37,791 bases of DNA, from NCBI RefSeq assembly GCF_012910885.1, contig NZ_WTVM01000023.1, positions 1 to 37,791 on the forward strand, read 5' to 3'. The position numbers and the translations under genes were made by a program. The stretch comes from Azoarcus taiwanensis. Lineage in GTDB: Bacteria; Pseudomonadota; Gammaproteobacteria; Burkholderiales; Rhodocyclaceae. Under the pieces are notes generated by a model. That model worked only from the letters and a program-made list of their open reading frames with translations. It had not been told where the DNA came from and ran no database searches. How positions within the stretch are numbered: position 1 is the stretch's first letter; every line of letters starts with the position of its first letter. This document shows positions 1-7,833 of this stretch, piece after piece.

Positions 1-968
1 TACCACGCGAGTGCGAACAGGGCGCTGGATATCAGGATGAAGACGAAGTTTGGCATGCCCGGGATCAGGCCGAGCACGCCGACGATCCCACCGGTGACCA
101 GCATGATCTGCGGCTTCGAGAAGACCTGGTTGATGACCAGCCCGCCGACATCGCCCTCGTCGCCGACGCGCGATACGACGAGACCCGCGGCGACCGAGAT
201 GATCAACGCCGGAATCTGGGCGACAAGGCCGTCGCCGATGGTCAGCAACACGTAGGTCTCGGTCGCCTGCCCCATCGACATGCCGTGCTGGGTGGTGCCG
301 ACAACCAGTCCACCGATGATGTTGATCAGCAGAATCAGGATACCGGCGACCGCGTCGCCCCTCACGAACTTGGATGCACCGTCCATCGCGCCGTAGAAGT
401 CCGACTCCTGCGCCACTTCCTTGCGGCGGCGCTTGGCCTCGTTTTCGTCGACGAGACCGGCGTTGAGATCGGCATCGATCGCCATCTGCTTGCCGGGCAT
501 TGCGTCGAGGGTGAAACGGGCACTGACTTCAGCGATACGCCCGGCACCCTTGGTGATGACCACGAAGTTGATCAACACCAGAATCCCGAACACCACCAGG
601 CCGATGGCGGTATTGCCGCCGACGAGGAACTGGCCGAAGGACTCGATGACCTTGCCGGCCGCGTCCGGACCCGTATGTCCCTCGAGGAGCACGATTCGGG
701 TGGAGGCGACGTTGAGCGCGAGACGCAGCAGCGTGGTCACCAGCAGCACCGTCGGAAAAACCGAGAAGTCGAGCGGCTTGCGGGTGTACATCGCCACCAG
801 CATGACCATCACCGCCAGCGAGATGTTGAAGGTGAAGAACAGGTCGAGTGCAAACGGCGGCAGCGGCAACACCATCATGGACAAGACCATGATGATGAAG
901 ATCGGCGCGGCGATCAGGCGGAGGTTGGTGGGCGTCATCAGCGCCCGCAGGTTCAGTGCGTCGATCAT
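1..968 (-). CDS. flhA: Flagellar biosynthesis protein FlhA (N-terminal part, cut by window edge)
   Basis: FlhA is the large inner-membrane subunit of the flagellar type III export gate, which uses the proton motive force to move rod, hook and filament subunits. The reverse strand gives about 322 residues starting MIDALNLRAL, followed by several hydrophobic segments and the conserved FHIPEP-family stretch 'ALNVASTRIVLLEGH' and 'GNTAIGLVVFGILVLINF'. The C-terminal cytoplasmic domain lies beyond the window. Its ATG (966-968) overlaps the flhB stop as ATGA, so the two genes are translationally coupled. Only shadow reading frames cover this region in other directions. The identification is firm; only the 3' end is missing. 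Confidence 0.96.
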   Translation of the reverse strand, partial: MIDALNLRALMTPTNLRLIAAPIFIIMVLSMMVLPLPPFALDLFFTFNISLAVMVMLVAMYTRKPLDFSVFPTVLLVTTLLRLALNVASTRIVLLEGHTGPDAAGKVIESFGQFLVGGNTAIGLVVFGILVLINFVVITKGAGRIAEVSARFTLDAMPGKQMAIDADLNAGLVDENEAKRRRKEVAQESDFYGAMDGASKFVRGDAVAGILILLINIIGGLVVGTTQHGMSMGQATETYVLLTIGDGLVAQIPALIISVAAGLVVSRVGDEGDVGGLVINQVFSKPQIMLVTGGIVGVLGLIPGMPNFVFILISSALFALAW

Positions 969-2158
969 TCTGCGAGTCTCCGGCCATCGCCGTTCGTTGT
1001 TGCCTCGTCAGCCTCGTCCGGAGGCGGCCCAGGGTCCATGCCGGTGGGCACAGGCAGGTCGGCCGGCGCCTGCGGGCGCGCGCCGCCGCCATGCGACAAC
1101 CAGGCATTGAGCTGATACACATAGGCCATGACCTCGGCCACTGCGGTGTAGAGTGCCGCAGGCACGGTTTCGCCGAGCTCGCAATGAGCATGCAGTGCGC
1201 GTGCAAGTGGAGGTGCCTCGAGCATCGGTACCTTGTGCTCAGCCGCGATCTCCCGGATCTTCATCGCGATCTCGCCGCGCCCCTTGGCAACGACAACAGG
1301 CGCGCCCATCTTGTCGGCGTCGTACTTCAGCGCCACCGAAAAGTGGGTCGGGTTGGTCACCACGACGTCCGCCTTGGGCACTTCGGTCATCATTCTGCGG
1401 CGCGCCATCTCACGCTGCAGGCTTCGGACTCGCGCCTTCAGGTGTGGATCACCTTCCTGCTCCTTGTGCTCCCGCTTCACTTCGTCCTTGGTCATGCGCA
1501 GCTCGCGCCGGTACTGCCAGAGCTGGAAGGGAACATCGATGGCCGCCACCAGCGCGAGCCCCAGAATGATGAGCAGCGCGGCAAAGAGAATGGTCTGGAT
1601 GAAGTCCGGAAATGCGGTTTGCAGCGACTGCGACATCAGCGAATACACATGCTCGCGCTCACGCATGACCGCGATCACACCAAGCGTACCGATGACCAAG
1701 GTCTTGAGCACCGACTTGACCATCTCGGCAAGACCGTGCACCGAGAACATGCGACCCAGGCCCTTGAGCGGATCCATGCGATCGAACTTCAACGACAAAA
1801 CCTTCGACGAGAAGACAAAGCCACCAAGCATGATCGGCGCGGCGATCGCCGCAAACATCAGCAAACCGAAGAGCGGCGCAAGTGACAGGATGGTGTGGGT
1901 GAATAGCTCGCCGAAGCCCTGCAGCATCACCGCACTGTCGAATACGGCGTCGCGCTCGAAACTGAAACCACGACGCATCATGTCGAGTATGCGCGCCGAG
2001 AACCAGCCACCCATCAGCCATAGAGAGGTCACGCCGGTGATCAGCACGAAGAAGGTCGACAACTCACGCGACTGCGGAACCTGCCCTTCCTCGCGGGCCT
2101 GCTCTATTCGTCGTGGTGATGGTTGTTCGGTCTTTTCGAGATCGCTTTCCTCGGCCAT
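965..2158 (-). CDS. flhB: Flagellar biosynthesis protein FlhB
   Basis: FlhB is the export-gate protein whose self-cleavage switches secretion from rod/hook to filament substrates. The 397-residue protein has four membrane segments in residues about 35-210 (for example around 35-52, 90-115, 152-165 and 187-209). The autocleavage motif N269-P270-T271-H272 sits at the family's usual position. The cytoplasmic C-terminal domain is followed by a roughly 45-residue Pro/Gly/Asp-rich tail that is longer than in enterics. It overlaps flhA by 4 bp. Upstream (2159-2333) is a noncoding stretch with a perfect 8-bp hairpin at 2235-2253. Confidence 0.97.
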   Translation of the reverse strand: MAEESDLEKTEQPSPRRIEQAREEGQVPQSRELSTFFVLITGVTSLWLMGGWFSARILDMMRRGFSFERDAVFDSAVMLQGFGELFTHTILSLAPLFGLLMFAAIAAPIMLGGFVFSSKVLSLKFDRMDPLKGLGRMFSVHGLAEMVKSVLKTLVIGTLGVIAVMREREHVYSLMSQSLQTAFPDFIQTILFAALLIILGLALVAAIDVPFQLWQYRRELRMTKDEVKREHKEQEGDPHLKARVRSLQREMARRRMMTEVPKADVVVTNPTHFSVALKYDADKMGAPVVVAKGRGEIAMKIREIAAEHKVPMLEAPPLARALHAHCELGETVPAALYTAVAEVMAYVYQLNAWLSHGGGARPQAPADLPVPTGMDPGPPPDEADEATTNGDGRRLAE

Positions 2159-2234
2159 TGCCGGCTCCTTGCTGAGTCACGGCACTGCCCGGGAGCTGCG
2201 GGCATGCTGCGACGTGGAGCCATTATCTGCAGGA

Positions 2235-2253
2235 ACCGGCAAATCTTGCCGGT
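2235..2253. repeat. Small perfect hairpin upstream of flhB
   Basis: ACCGGCAA and TTGCCGGT form an 8-bp perfect inverted repeat with a 3-base loop, about 80 bp upstream of the flhB ATG. It lies in the 175-bp gap between flhB and the convergent-end DUF192 gene. It could be a leader hairpin, an operator or an incomplete terminator; no T-run follows on either strand. Confidence 0.4.
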
Positions 2254-2333
2254 CGATTAGACGGGAGAAAAGCCCTCATTTCGCCTATTAAGCGCGCGCC
2301 CCGATGCAAACGAGAGGTGCGCCACTGAGGCAG

Positions 2334-2783
2334 TCAGCGCCCTTGTGGCAGGCTTTCTATGCCCCGTATGCGGATGCCGTCACCAATGCCACGACGTTCG
2401 AACCAGCCCTTGTTCATCTCCAGCGCAAAACGCGCCGGGCCCGCCGCGCAGTGGCTATCCTCGGTCAGAGGTTCCATGTCCTCGATATTGAGGATGCGCC
2501 CCTCCTCATCGAGAAACGCAACAGACAGCGGAATCAAGGTGTTGCGCATCCACATGCAGTGGCGTGCGTCATGGGTGAACACGAAGACCATGCCCCGCTG
2601 CTCGGGCATCGACTGACGGTTCATCAGCCCGATGCGTCGCGTCTGGTCGGTATGCGCCACCTCAGCCTCGATCCGGTGCATGCCCACAGACAGTTCGGCG
2701 ACCGGCAGTTGCACCTGGGCAGCCAACGCAGCCGAGACCAGCAGACCGACGCCCAACATCACCGCCCTGACGATAACCCTCAT
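2334..2783 (-). CDS. DUF192 family exported protein
   Basis: A 149-residue protein with an N-terminal signal-peptide-like segment (residues 1-22, ending 'SAALAAQ') followed by a DUF192 domain. Recognisable DUF192 blocks are 'QTRRIGLMNRQSMPEQRGMV', 'MWMRNTLIPLSVAFLD' and 'ALEMNKGWF'. The family is widespread, small and of unknown biochemical function, and is often exported. Its ATG overlaps the stop of the upstream pseudouridine synthase gene by 4 bp, so the two are co-translated. The family call is secure; no function can be assigned. Confidence 0.88.
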   Translation of the reverse strand: MRVIVRAVMLGVGLLVSAALAAQVQLPVAELSVGMHRIEAEVAHTDQTRRIGLMNRQSMPEQRGMVFVFTHDARHCMWMRNTLIPLSVAFLDEEGRILNIEDMEPLTEDSHCAAGPARFALEMNKGWFERRGIGDGIRIRGIESLPQGR

Positions 2784-3460
2784 CTTCTTCGCTCCGCTGC
2801 ATTCGTTCGTTGGGGGATTCTACCGCCTCGGCCTCCCTGACGCCTGACACGATCAGGCCGTGTTGCGGCGCCGAGTTCCGCGGGTATGCTTTCTTCCCTC
2901 CAGATACCAGGAGCCAGACCATCCAGCCGAAACGGCCCGACCGCCAAGCGGATGAGACGCAAGGTCGGAAACCCCACCGCCGCCGTCATTCGGCGCACCT
3001 GCCGGTTCTTGCCCTCACGCAGCACGATCTCCAGCCAGGATGTCGGCACCGACTTGCGAAACCTCACTGGAGGGTCGCGGGGCCATAACCAGTCGGGCTG
3101 AGTCACGCGGCGCACCTCGCAAGGTCGAGTGATGAAATCGCCGAGATTAACCCCGGCGCGCAGACGCGCGAGCGCAGCATCGTCCGGCTCCCCCTCGACC
3201 TGCGCGAGATAGGTCTTGGGCAGTTTGTGTTTCGGATCCGCAATGCGATGCTGCACACCCCCATCGTCAGTGAGCAGCAACAGCCCCTCGCTGTCGGTGT
3301 CGAGCCGGCCAGCGGGATAAACGCCCGGCACACCAACATGATCGGCAAGCGTCGGCCGTGTTCCGTCACCGGAAAACTGGCATACGACACCGTAAGGCTT
3401 GTTCAGCAGGATAAGGCGGCTCAAGATCCATGACTCGCATGACGGACGCTGGCTTCGCAT
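2780..3460 (-). CDS. rluE: RluE/RsuA-family rRNA pseudouridine synthase
   Basis: This enzyme isomerises uridine to pseudouridine in rRNA; E. coli RluE modifies 23S U2457. The 226-residue reading frame shows the family opening 'LILLNKPYGVVCQF', the catalytic motif 'GRLDTDSEGLLLLTDDG' with its Asp, 'PKTYLAQVEG' and the 'EGKNRQVRRMTAAVGFPTLRL' block (split here only as description). No S4 domain is seen, as in RluE. The annotated ATG lacks a strong ribosome-binding site, so a downstream TTG at 'LSRLILLNKPYG' is possible. The C-terminal roughly 35 residues are Arg/Gly-rich and not conserved. It overlaps the DUF192 gene. Confidence 0.86.
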   Translation of the reverse strand: MRSQRPSCESWILSRLILLNKPYGVVCQFSGDGTRPTLADHVGVPGVYPAGRLDTDSEGLLLLTDDGGVQHRIADPKHKLPKTYLAQVEGEPDDAALARLRAGVNLGDFITRPCEVRRVTQPDWLWPRDPPVRFRKSVPTSWLEIVLREGKNRQVRRMTAAVGFPTLRLIRLAVGPFRLDGLAPGIWREESIPAELGAATRPDRVRRQGGRGGRIPQRTNAAERRR

Positions 3461-3514
3461 CCAACGCGGCTATTATCCTGGAAACCTCGATTGGACGTGA
3501 TCGGGTGTGCCCGC

Positions 3515-4054
3515 TCAGCACACCGCGTCGCGGACGACTCGCGGCCTTCCTGCAGCGTTGACTACGATACGTCGCGCACGGTTGTCGGCGCATGCGGTAA
3601 TGGTGCCCATCTGAAGCGCGCCGTTTACCGCGCGTGTCGTGCCGCTGGCAACATATGACACGTAGTTGCGCACTGGCTGGTTGCCTGTCATCGAGACGCC
3701 GGCCGCGGCGGGTTGCCCCACTCTCAGCAGTGTCTCATCAGCATCGCGCAATCCATTCTGATTGGCGTCGTCGAAGACAATCCAACCGGCATGCCAACCG
3801 ACCCCGGCGGCGCAGTACTCACCATCCGCACTGGTACAGATAGTCACCCTGCGACTGCGCTTAACCGCCTCGGAACGGGTAAAGAAAATTGCGGTGTGCA
3901 GATCACCCGTCGCCGTACCGAGGCGTGTATCCCGGATCAGGGTGGCGAACGACGGCAACGCAATGCTGAGCAGCACAGCCAATACCGCGAGCGTCGTCAT
4001 AAGCTCGACAAGACTGAAGCCCCCGCTCTCCCGGCAACGCTGGCGCAATCTCAT
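3515..4054 (-). CDS. GspH/FimT family pseudopilin (orphan)
   Basis: A 179-residue type IV pilin-like protein. The leader ends in Gly-Gly before the processed N-terminus 'FSLVELMTTLAVLAVLLSIA', which has the Glu at position +5 needed for pilin assembly. A GspH-type globular domain follows, containing 'ARSEAVKR'-like text ('FFTRSEAVKRSRRVTIC') and a C-terminal 'NAAGRPRVVRDAVC'. FimT-type minor pseudopilins prime type IV pili and in some species bind DNA for uptake. No other pilus gene is adjacent (no pilV/W/X/Y1/E), so this is an isolated copy. The family is secure; the specific role is not. Confidence 0.85.
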   Translation of the reverse strand: MRLRQRCRESGGFSLVELMTTLAVLAVLLSIALPSFATLIRDTRLGTATGDLHTAIFFTRSEAVKRSRRVTICTSADGEYCAAGVGWHAGWIVFDDANQNGLRDADETLLRVGQPAAAGVSMTGNQPVRNYVSYVASGTTRAVNGALQMGTITACADNRARRIVVNAAGRPRVVRDAVC

Positions 4055-4147
4055 CGCATGCCCTATGGGTCAATAAGGAATGCGAATATGTTATTCGTAT
4101 AAACCGGAAAATGCAAAACGCATTTGCAATGCCAAGCAGAGCCCATT

Positions 4148-4167
4148 GTCTGGTTTGCCCACCAGAC
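4148..4167. repeat. 7-bp hairpin between fimT and yjfB
   Basis: GTCTGGT, six bases, then ACCAGAC form a perfect 7-bp stem in the 183-bp gap 4055-4237. It lies downstream of the yjfB stop on the minus strand, where a terminator for the arg-yajQ-yjfB transcript would be expected, but no T-run follows. Nothing else was recognised in this gap. Confidence 0.3.
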
Positions 4168-4237
4168 CATCAACAATGTCGCGGGAACGCAGCGCACCAA
4201 GTCCTCGACTCGACGCTGGAGAAGTAGTGAAGACCGG

Positions 4238-4432
4238 TCAGACGTAGGTATCTACTATCGCGCCCAACGACCCCGAGGGTGCAGACGCAGGAGTCGGCAG
4301 GGTCGCGAGCAGCTGAGCCGCATTGGCCTGCTGCAGATCGAGCGTTTTGCGCAGCACGGACAGCGCCGCCTGAGCCTGCACGTTGGCAAGACTCATCGCG
4401 GAGATGGACGCGGCGGCGCTGGAGACGTTCAT
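4238..4432 (-). CDS. YjfB-family putative motility protein
   Basis: A 64-residue protein, MNVSSAAASISAMSLANVQ..., with the alanine/glutamine-rich helical pattern and terminal 'SLGAIVDTYV' typical of the YjfB family ('putative motility protein', seen near flagellar genes in several phyla). Its biochemical role is unknown. It starts only 9 bases after the yajQ stop in the same orientation, so it is probably co-transcribed with yajQ. The ribosome-binding site is weak, which suggests translational coupling. The family call is moderately secure for so short a protein. Confidence 0.72.
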   Translation of the reverse strand: MNVSSAAASISAMSLANVQAQAALSVLRKTLDLQQANAAQLLATLPTPASAPSGSLGAIVDTYV

Positions 4433-4441
4433 GAAGATGAT

Positions 4442-4927
4442 TCAGTCGCGAAAATTGCCGTACTGCAGGGGAAAATCGGTGATCTCCTTACGGACCAGCG
4501 CGATCGCGTCCTGCAAGGTGTCGCGCTTGGCACCGGACACGCGCACCGCGTCGCCCTGGATGGAGGCCTGCACCTTCATCTTGCTGTCCTTGAGCAGCTT
4601 CACGATCTTCTTGGCAAGATCCTGCTCCACACCCACACGGACCTTGACCTCCTGCTTGACCTTGTTGCCGCCGACCTTCTGCACGTCGCCGTAATCGAGA
4701 CAGCGCACGTCGACCTTCTTGGCGGTCATCTCGGGGAGCAGCACCGCCTTCATCTGGTCAAGCTGAAAGTCGCTGTCACCGTGCAGGGTCAGCAGTTTCT
4801 CGTTCTGCTCGATGCGTGCATCGCTACCCTTGAAGTCGTAGCGGTTGCCGATCTTCCGGTTGGCCACATCGACCGCATTGCGCAGGGCAACCAGATCAAC
4901 CTCGGACATGACGTCGAACGAAGGCAT
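4442..4927 (-). CDS. yajQ: YajQ-family nucleotide-binding protein
   Basis: YajQ proteins bind nucleotides. The Xanthomonas homologue is a cyclic-di-GMP effector controlling virulence and motility genes, and others bind GTP/tRNA. The 161-residue product begins [11 protein letters not shown] and contains '[12 protein letters not shown]', '[13 protein letters not shown]' and '[18 protein letters not shown]', all hallmarks of the family's two ferredoxin-like halves. The ATG at 4927 is chosen over a longer in-frame start because AAGGAG lies 6 bases upstream and the length matches the family (about 160). It follows ppnP by 13 bases and precedes yjfB by 9. Confidence 0.94.
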   Translation of the reverse strand: MPSFDVMSEVDLVALRNAVDVANRKIGNRYDFKGSDARIEQNEKLLTLHGDSDFQLDQMKAVLLPEMTAKKVDVRCLDYGDVQKVGGNKVKQEVKVRVGVEQDLAKKIVKLLKDSKMKVQASIQGDAVRVSGAKRDTLQDAIALVRKEITDFPLQYGNFRD

Positions 4928-4940
4928 GAGGTACTCCTTG

Positions 4941-5264
4941 TCAGCCGTAATGACAGATGTAATGAAAGGGCTCGCCGGCAACCTCGATGTCAAAGCTCGA
5001 ATTGCCTGGGACATCGAAAGACTCCCCGGCGACAACGTCACGCCATTCGGCCTCTCCGGCCAGACGCACGCGGCAGGCACCCCCTACGCACTCCATGATC
5101 TCGGGCGCACCGGTACCGAAGGTCAGCGCGGCAGGCAACACCACACCCACCGACTTGCGTGTGCCGTCGGCGAGTATGAAGCTGTGGCTCACGCACTTGC
5201 CGTCAAAATAGACGTTGGCCCGGGTCTCCAACGTGACGCTATCGAACTTGCTGGTAACGCTCAT
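4941..5264 (-). CDS. ppnP: Pyrimidine/purine nucleoside phosphorylase PpnP
   Basis: PpnP (formerly YaiE/DUF1255) is a small cupin-fold phosphorylase that splits several nucleosides to base and ribose-1-phosphate. The 107-residue protein starts [20 protein letters not shown] and has the family motifs 'GKCVSHSF', '[12 protein letters not shown]' and '[13 protein letters not shown]', ending 'HYICHYG'. The length matches the usual 94-110. GGAGAG precedes the ATG closely. It lies between the DUF2788 gene and yajQ with gaps of 17 and 13 bases, in a probable argG-led operon. Confidence 0.93.
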   Translation of the reverse strand: MSVTSKFDSVTLETRANVYFDGKCVSHSFILADGTRKSVGVVLPAALTFGTGAPEIMECVGGACRVRLAGEAEWRDVVAGESFDVPGNSSFDIEVAGEPFHYICHYG

Positions 5265-5281
5265 GAACTCTCCGTGATCGA

Positions 5282-5509
5282 TCAGATGCCGAGCAGGCGC
5301 TCAATAAAACCCTTGGCAACGAAACCCACAAAGCCTAGGCCGAGCGCGAGGAACATCCACGCCGCGCCGTACTTGCCGGCCTTTGACTTGTAGGCAAGAT
5401 TGCCGATGATGAACACCATGTAAAGAATGAGCGCGGTGAGCAGCACCTTGAGCGAGATCGCCTCGAACTCGGCGACCGTCAGGCCGAAGATGATCGGTTC
5501 GTTGCCCAT
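5282..5509 (-). CDS. DUF2788 small membrane protein
   Basis: A 75-residue protein, MGNEPIIFGLTVAEFEAISL..., with two predicted membrane segments (about residues 19-38, 'VLLTALILYMVFIIGNLAY', and 47-66, 'AAWMFLALGLGFVGFVAKGF'). It matches the DUF2788 family of small proteobacterial inner-membrane proteins of unknown function. The ATG at 5509 is preferred over a longer upstream in-frame start because the extra 33 residues would run through the intergenic gap into the argG 3' end. It lies 22 bases after argG, probably in the same transcript. Confidence 0.82.
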   Translation of the reverse strand: MGNEPIIFGLTVAEFEAISLKVLLTALILYMVFIIGNLAYKSKAGKYGAAWMFLALGLGFVGFVAKGFIERLLGI

Positions 5510-5531
5510 GACGCTGCTTCCGCCTCCGCTC

Positions 5532-6764
5532 TCAGCCGCCGCGTTTGAGCTTGGCATTGGCCTCGATGCGCATGCGCAGCGCGTTGAGGCGGATGAAGCC
5601 GTGCGCATCCTTCTGGTCGTAGGCGCCGGCGTCGTCCTCGAAGGTCGCGATCGTGGGATCGAACAACGAGTCGGTCTTGGAATCGCGACCGGTGACGATT
5701 ACGTTGCCCTTGTAGAGCTTGATGCGCACCCAGCCATTGACGGTCTGTTGCGTCTGGTCGATCAGCGCCTGCAGCGCGCGCCGCTCCGGGCTCCACCAGT
5801 AGCCGTTGTAGATCAGCGACGCATAGCGGGGCATCAGGTCATCCTTGAGATGCGCGACTTCACGGTCGAGCGTCACCGACTCAATGGCGCGGTGGGCTTT
5901 GAGAAGAATGGTGCCGCCCGGCGTTTCGTAGCAACCCCGGCTCTTCATGCCGACGTAACGGTTCTCGACCAGGTCGAGACGCCCGATGCCATGCTTGCCG
6001 CCAAGTTCATTGAGCTTGGCGAGCAACTCGTGCGCCTTCATGCGGGTGCCGTCGATCGCGACCAGATCACCCTTCTCGAATTCGAGATCGACGTATTCGG
6101 CGGCATCCGGCGCAGCCTCAGGCGACACCGTCCAGCGCCACATGTCTTCCTCGGCCTCGGCGGCCGGGTCTTCGAGGTGGCGGCCTTCGAAGGAGATGTG
6201 CAACAGGTTGGCATCCATCGAGTAGGGCGAACCACCCTGCTTGTGCTTCATCTCGATCGGGATGCCCGCCTTCTCCGCGTAGGCCAGCAGCTTCTCGCGT
6301 GACAGCAGATCCCACTCGCGCCACGGCGCGATGACCTTCACGCCCGGCATCAGTGCGTAGTAGCCCAGCTCGAAGCGGACCTGATCGTTACCCTTTCCGG
6401 TCGCGCCATGCGACACCGCATCGGCCCCGGTCGCACGGGCGATTTCAATCTGGCGCTTGGAGATCAACGGCCGTGCGATCGAGGTGCCGAGCAGATATTC
6501 ACCCTCGTACACCGTGTTGCAACGGAACATCGGAAAGACAAAATCGCGGACGAACTCTTCGCGCAAATCGTCGATGAAGATGTTCTCCTGCTTGATGCCG
6601 AGCTTGAGGGCCTTCTGGCGTGCCGGTTCGAGCTCCTCGCCCTGACCGAGGTCGGCGGTGAAGGTCACCACCTCGCAGGAATAGGTGTCCTGCAGCCATT
6701 TGAGGATGACCGAGGTATCCAGGCCGCCTGAATAGGCGAGCACCACTTTATTGACTTCGCTCAT
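5532..6764 (-). CDS. argG: Argininosuccinate synthase
   Basis: ArgG condenses citrulline and aspartate using ATP, the penultimate step of arginine synthesis, in the cytoplasm. The 410-residue protein opens [20 protein letters not shown], with the PP-loop ATP site SGGLDTS. It continues with '[10 protein letters not shown]', '[15 protein letters not shown]' (citrulline/aspartate site) and '[19 protein letters not shown]'. An upstream in-frame ATG would add 22 residues, but AGGAAG lies just before this ATG and the family begins here. The gene follows argF with a 135-bp gap containing two hairpins. ArgH is not in the window. Confidence 0.98.
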   Translation of the reverse strand: MSEVNKVVLAYSGGLDTSVILKWLQDTYSCEVVTFTADLGQGEELEPARQKALKLGIKQENIFIDDLREEFVRDFVFPMFRCNTVYEGEYLLGTSIARPLISKRQIEIARATGADAVSHGATGKGNDQVRFELGYYALMPGVKVIAPWREWDLLSREKLLAYAEKAGIPIEMKHKQGGSPYSMDANLLHISFEGRHLEDPAAEAEEDMWRWTVSPEAAPDAAEYVDLEFEKGDLVAIDGTRMKAHELLAKLNELGGKHGIGRLDLVENRYVGMKSRGCYETPGGTILLKAHRAIESVTLDREVAHLKDDLMPRYASLIYNGYWWSPERRALQALIDQTQQTVNGWVRIKLYKGNVIVTGRDSKTDSLFDPTIATFEDDAGAYDQKDAHGFIRLNALRMRIEANAKLKRGG

Positions 6765-6791
6765 GCTGTCTTCCTGTCTGTCTTCGATTTG

Positions 6792-6856
6792 CCGATGCAC
6801 ACCCCCGTGGGCATCGGTCGGGTCTAACATGCGTCCGGCCGCAGTCTGGCGGCCGG
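6792..6856. repeat. Two hairpins in the argF-argG spacer
   Basis: Two inverted repeats lie between argF and argG. CCGATGC/GCATCGG (arms 6792-6798 and 6811-6817) is nearest argG. CCGGCCGC/GCGGCCGG (arms 6835-6842 and 6849-6856) is nearest argF. Neither is followed by a T-run on the minus strand. They could be mRNA processing or stability elements, or a weak partial terminator that lowers argG expression relative to argDF. Confidence 0.45.
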
Positions 6857-6899
6857 GGTCGTTCCTTTCTGTCTGTCGTGTCGCTGCACCGCGAACGCG

Positions 6900-7826
6900 T
6901 CAGTCCTCTCTTCTGCCAAGCACCAGGTATTCCATCAGCGCTTTCTGCGCATGCAGCCTGTTCTCTGCCTCGTCCCAGACGACGGACTGGGCGCCGTCGA
7001 TGACTTCGGCGCAGACTTCTTCGCCGCGGTGCGCGGGCAGGCAATGCATGAAGACCGCCGACGGGTCGGCTACCTTCATCATGTCGCAATCCACGCACCA
7101 GTCTGCGAACGCTTGTTTGCGCTCCTCGTTCTCGGCCTCGAACCCCATCGAGGTCCAGACATCGGTCGTCACCAGGTGCGCGCCGCGGCAGGCGTCAAGC
7201 GGGTCGGCAAAGGCCTCGAAATGATCGGTGCCGTACAGGCCAGCCCGCTCGGGCTCGACCTCGTAACCCGGCGGTGTCGACACGTGCACGTTGAAGTCGA
7301 GCACCTCGGCTGCCTGCAGCCAGGTGTTGCACATGTTGTTGGAGTCACCAATCCAGGCAACCGTCTTGCCCTTGATCGGCCCGCAGTGTTCGATGAAGGT
7401 CAGAATGTCGGCCAGGATCTGACAGGGATGGTATTCGTTGGTCAGTCCGTTGATGACCGGCACGCGGGAGTGTGCTGCGAAACGCTCGATGACATCCTGC
7501 TCGAAGGTGCGGATCATCACCAGGTCGCTCATGCGCGACACGACCTGCGCCGCATCCTCCACCGGTTCGCCGCGACCGAGCTGCGAGTCGCGGGTATTCA
7601 GGTAGATCGCGGAACCACCAAGCTGATGCATCCCGGCCTCGAACGACAGTCGCGTACGCGTGCTGGCCTTCTCGAAAATCATTACCAGCGTACGGTCGAA
7701 CAAGGGATGGTGCGGTTCGTAGCGCTTGAACTTGTCCTTGATGCGTCGCGCGCGCTCGAAAAGATACTCGTACTCCTCGCGGGAGAAGTCCTTGAACTGC
7801 AGATAGTGTCTGAGTGCAGTCGTCAT
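6900..7826 (-). CDS. argF: Ornithine carbamoyltransferase
   Basis: The enzyme transfers the carbamoyl group of carbamoyl phosphate to ornithine to give citrulline. The 308-residue protein begins MTTALRHYLQFKDFSREEY. It has the carbamoyl-phosphate motif S55-T-R-T-R59 inside 'FEKASTRTRLSFEAG', and 'HCLPAHRGEEV' near residue 261 for ornithine binding. A start six codons upstream is possible but would overlap argD; the start used here has GAGAAAG in front of it. It sits 7 bases after argD, clearly co-transcribed. The product is the anabolic type by context. Confidence 0.97.
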   Translation of the reverse strand: MTTALRHYLQFKDFSREEYEYLFERARRIKDKFKRYEPHHPLFDRTLVMIFEKASTRTRLSFEAGMHQLGGSAIYLNTRDSQLGRGEPVEDAAQVVSRMSDLVMIRTFEQDVIERFAAHSRVPVINGLTNEYHPCQILADILTFIEHCGPIKGKTVAWIGDSNNMCNTWLQAAEVLDFNVHVSTPPGYEVEPERAGLYGTDHFEAFADPLDACRGAHLVTTDVWTSMGFEAENEERKQAFADWCVDCDMMKVADPSAVFMHCLPAHRGEEVCAEVIDGAQSVVWDEAENRLHAQKALMEYLVLGRRED

Positions 7827-7833
7827 CGCTTTC

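Noticed and set aside
285-1115. Long plus-strand frame (276 residues) opposite flhA/flhB
   Set aside because: It is antisense to the clear flhA/flhB frames, His/Asp/Arg-rich as expected from GC-rich shadow coding, and has no family features.
1233-2291. 352-residue plus-strand frame opposite flhB
   Set aside because: Shadow of flhB; Ser/Arg-rich composition and no recognisable domain.
2159-2333. Sigma-54 promoter upstream of flhB
   Set aside because: A TGGC...GC arrangement was seen, but the GG-GC spacing is one base short of the required pattern.
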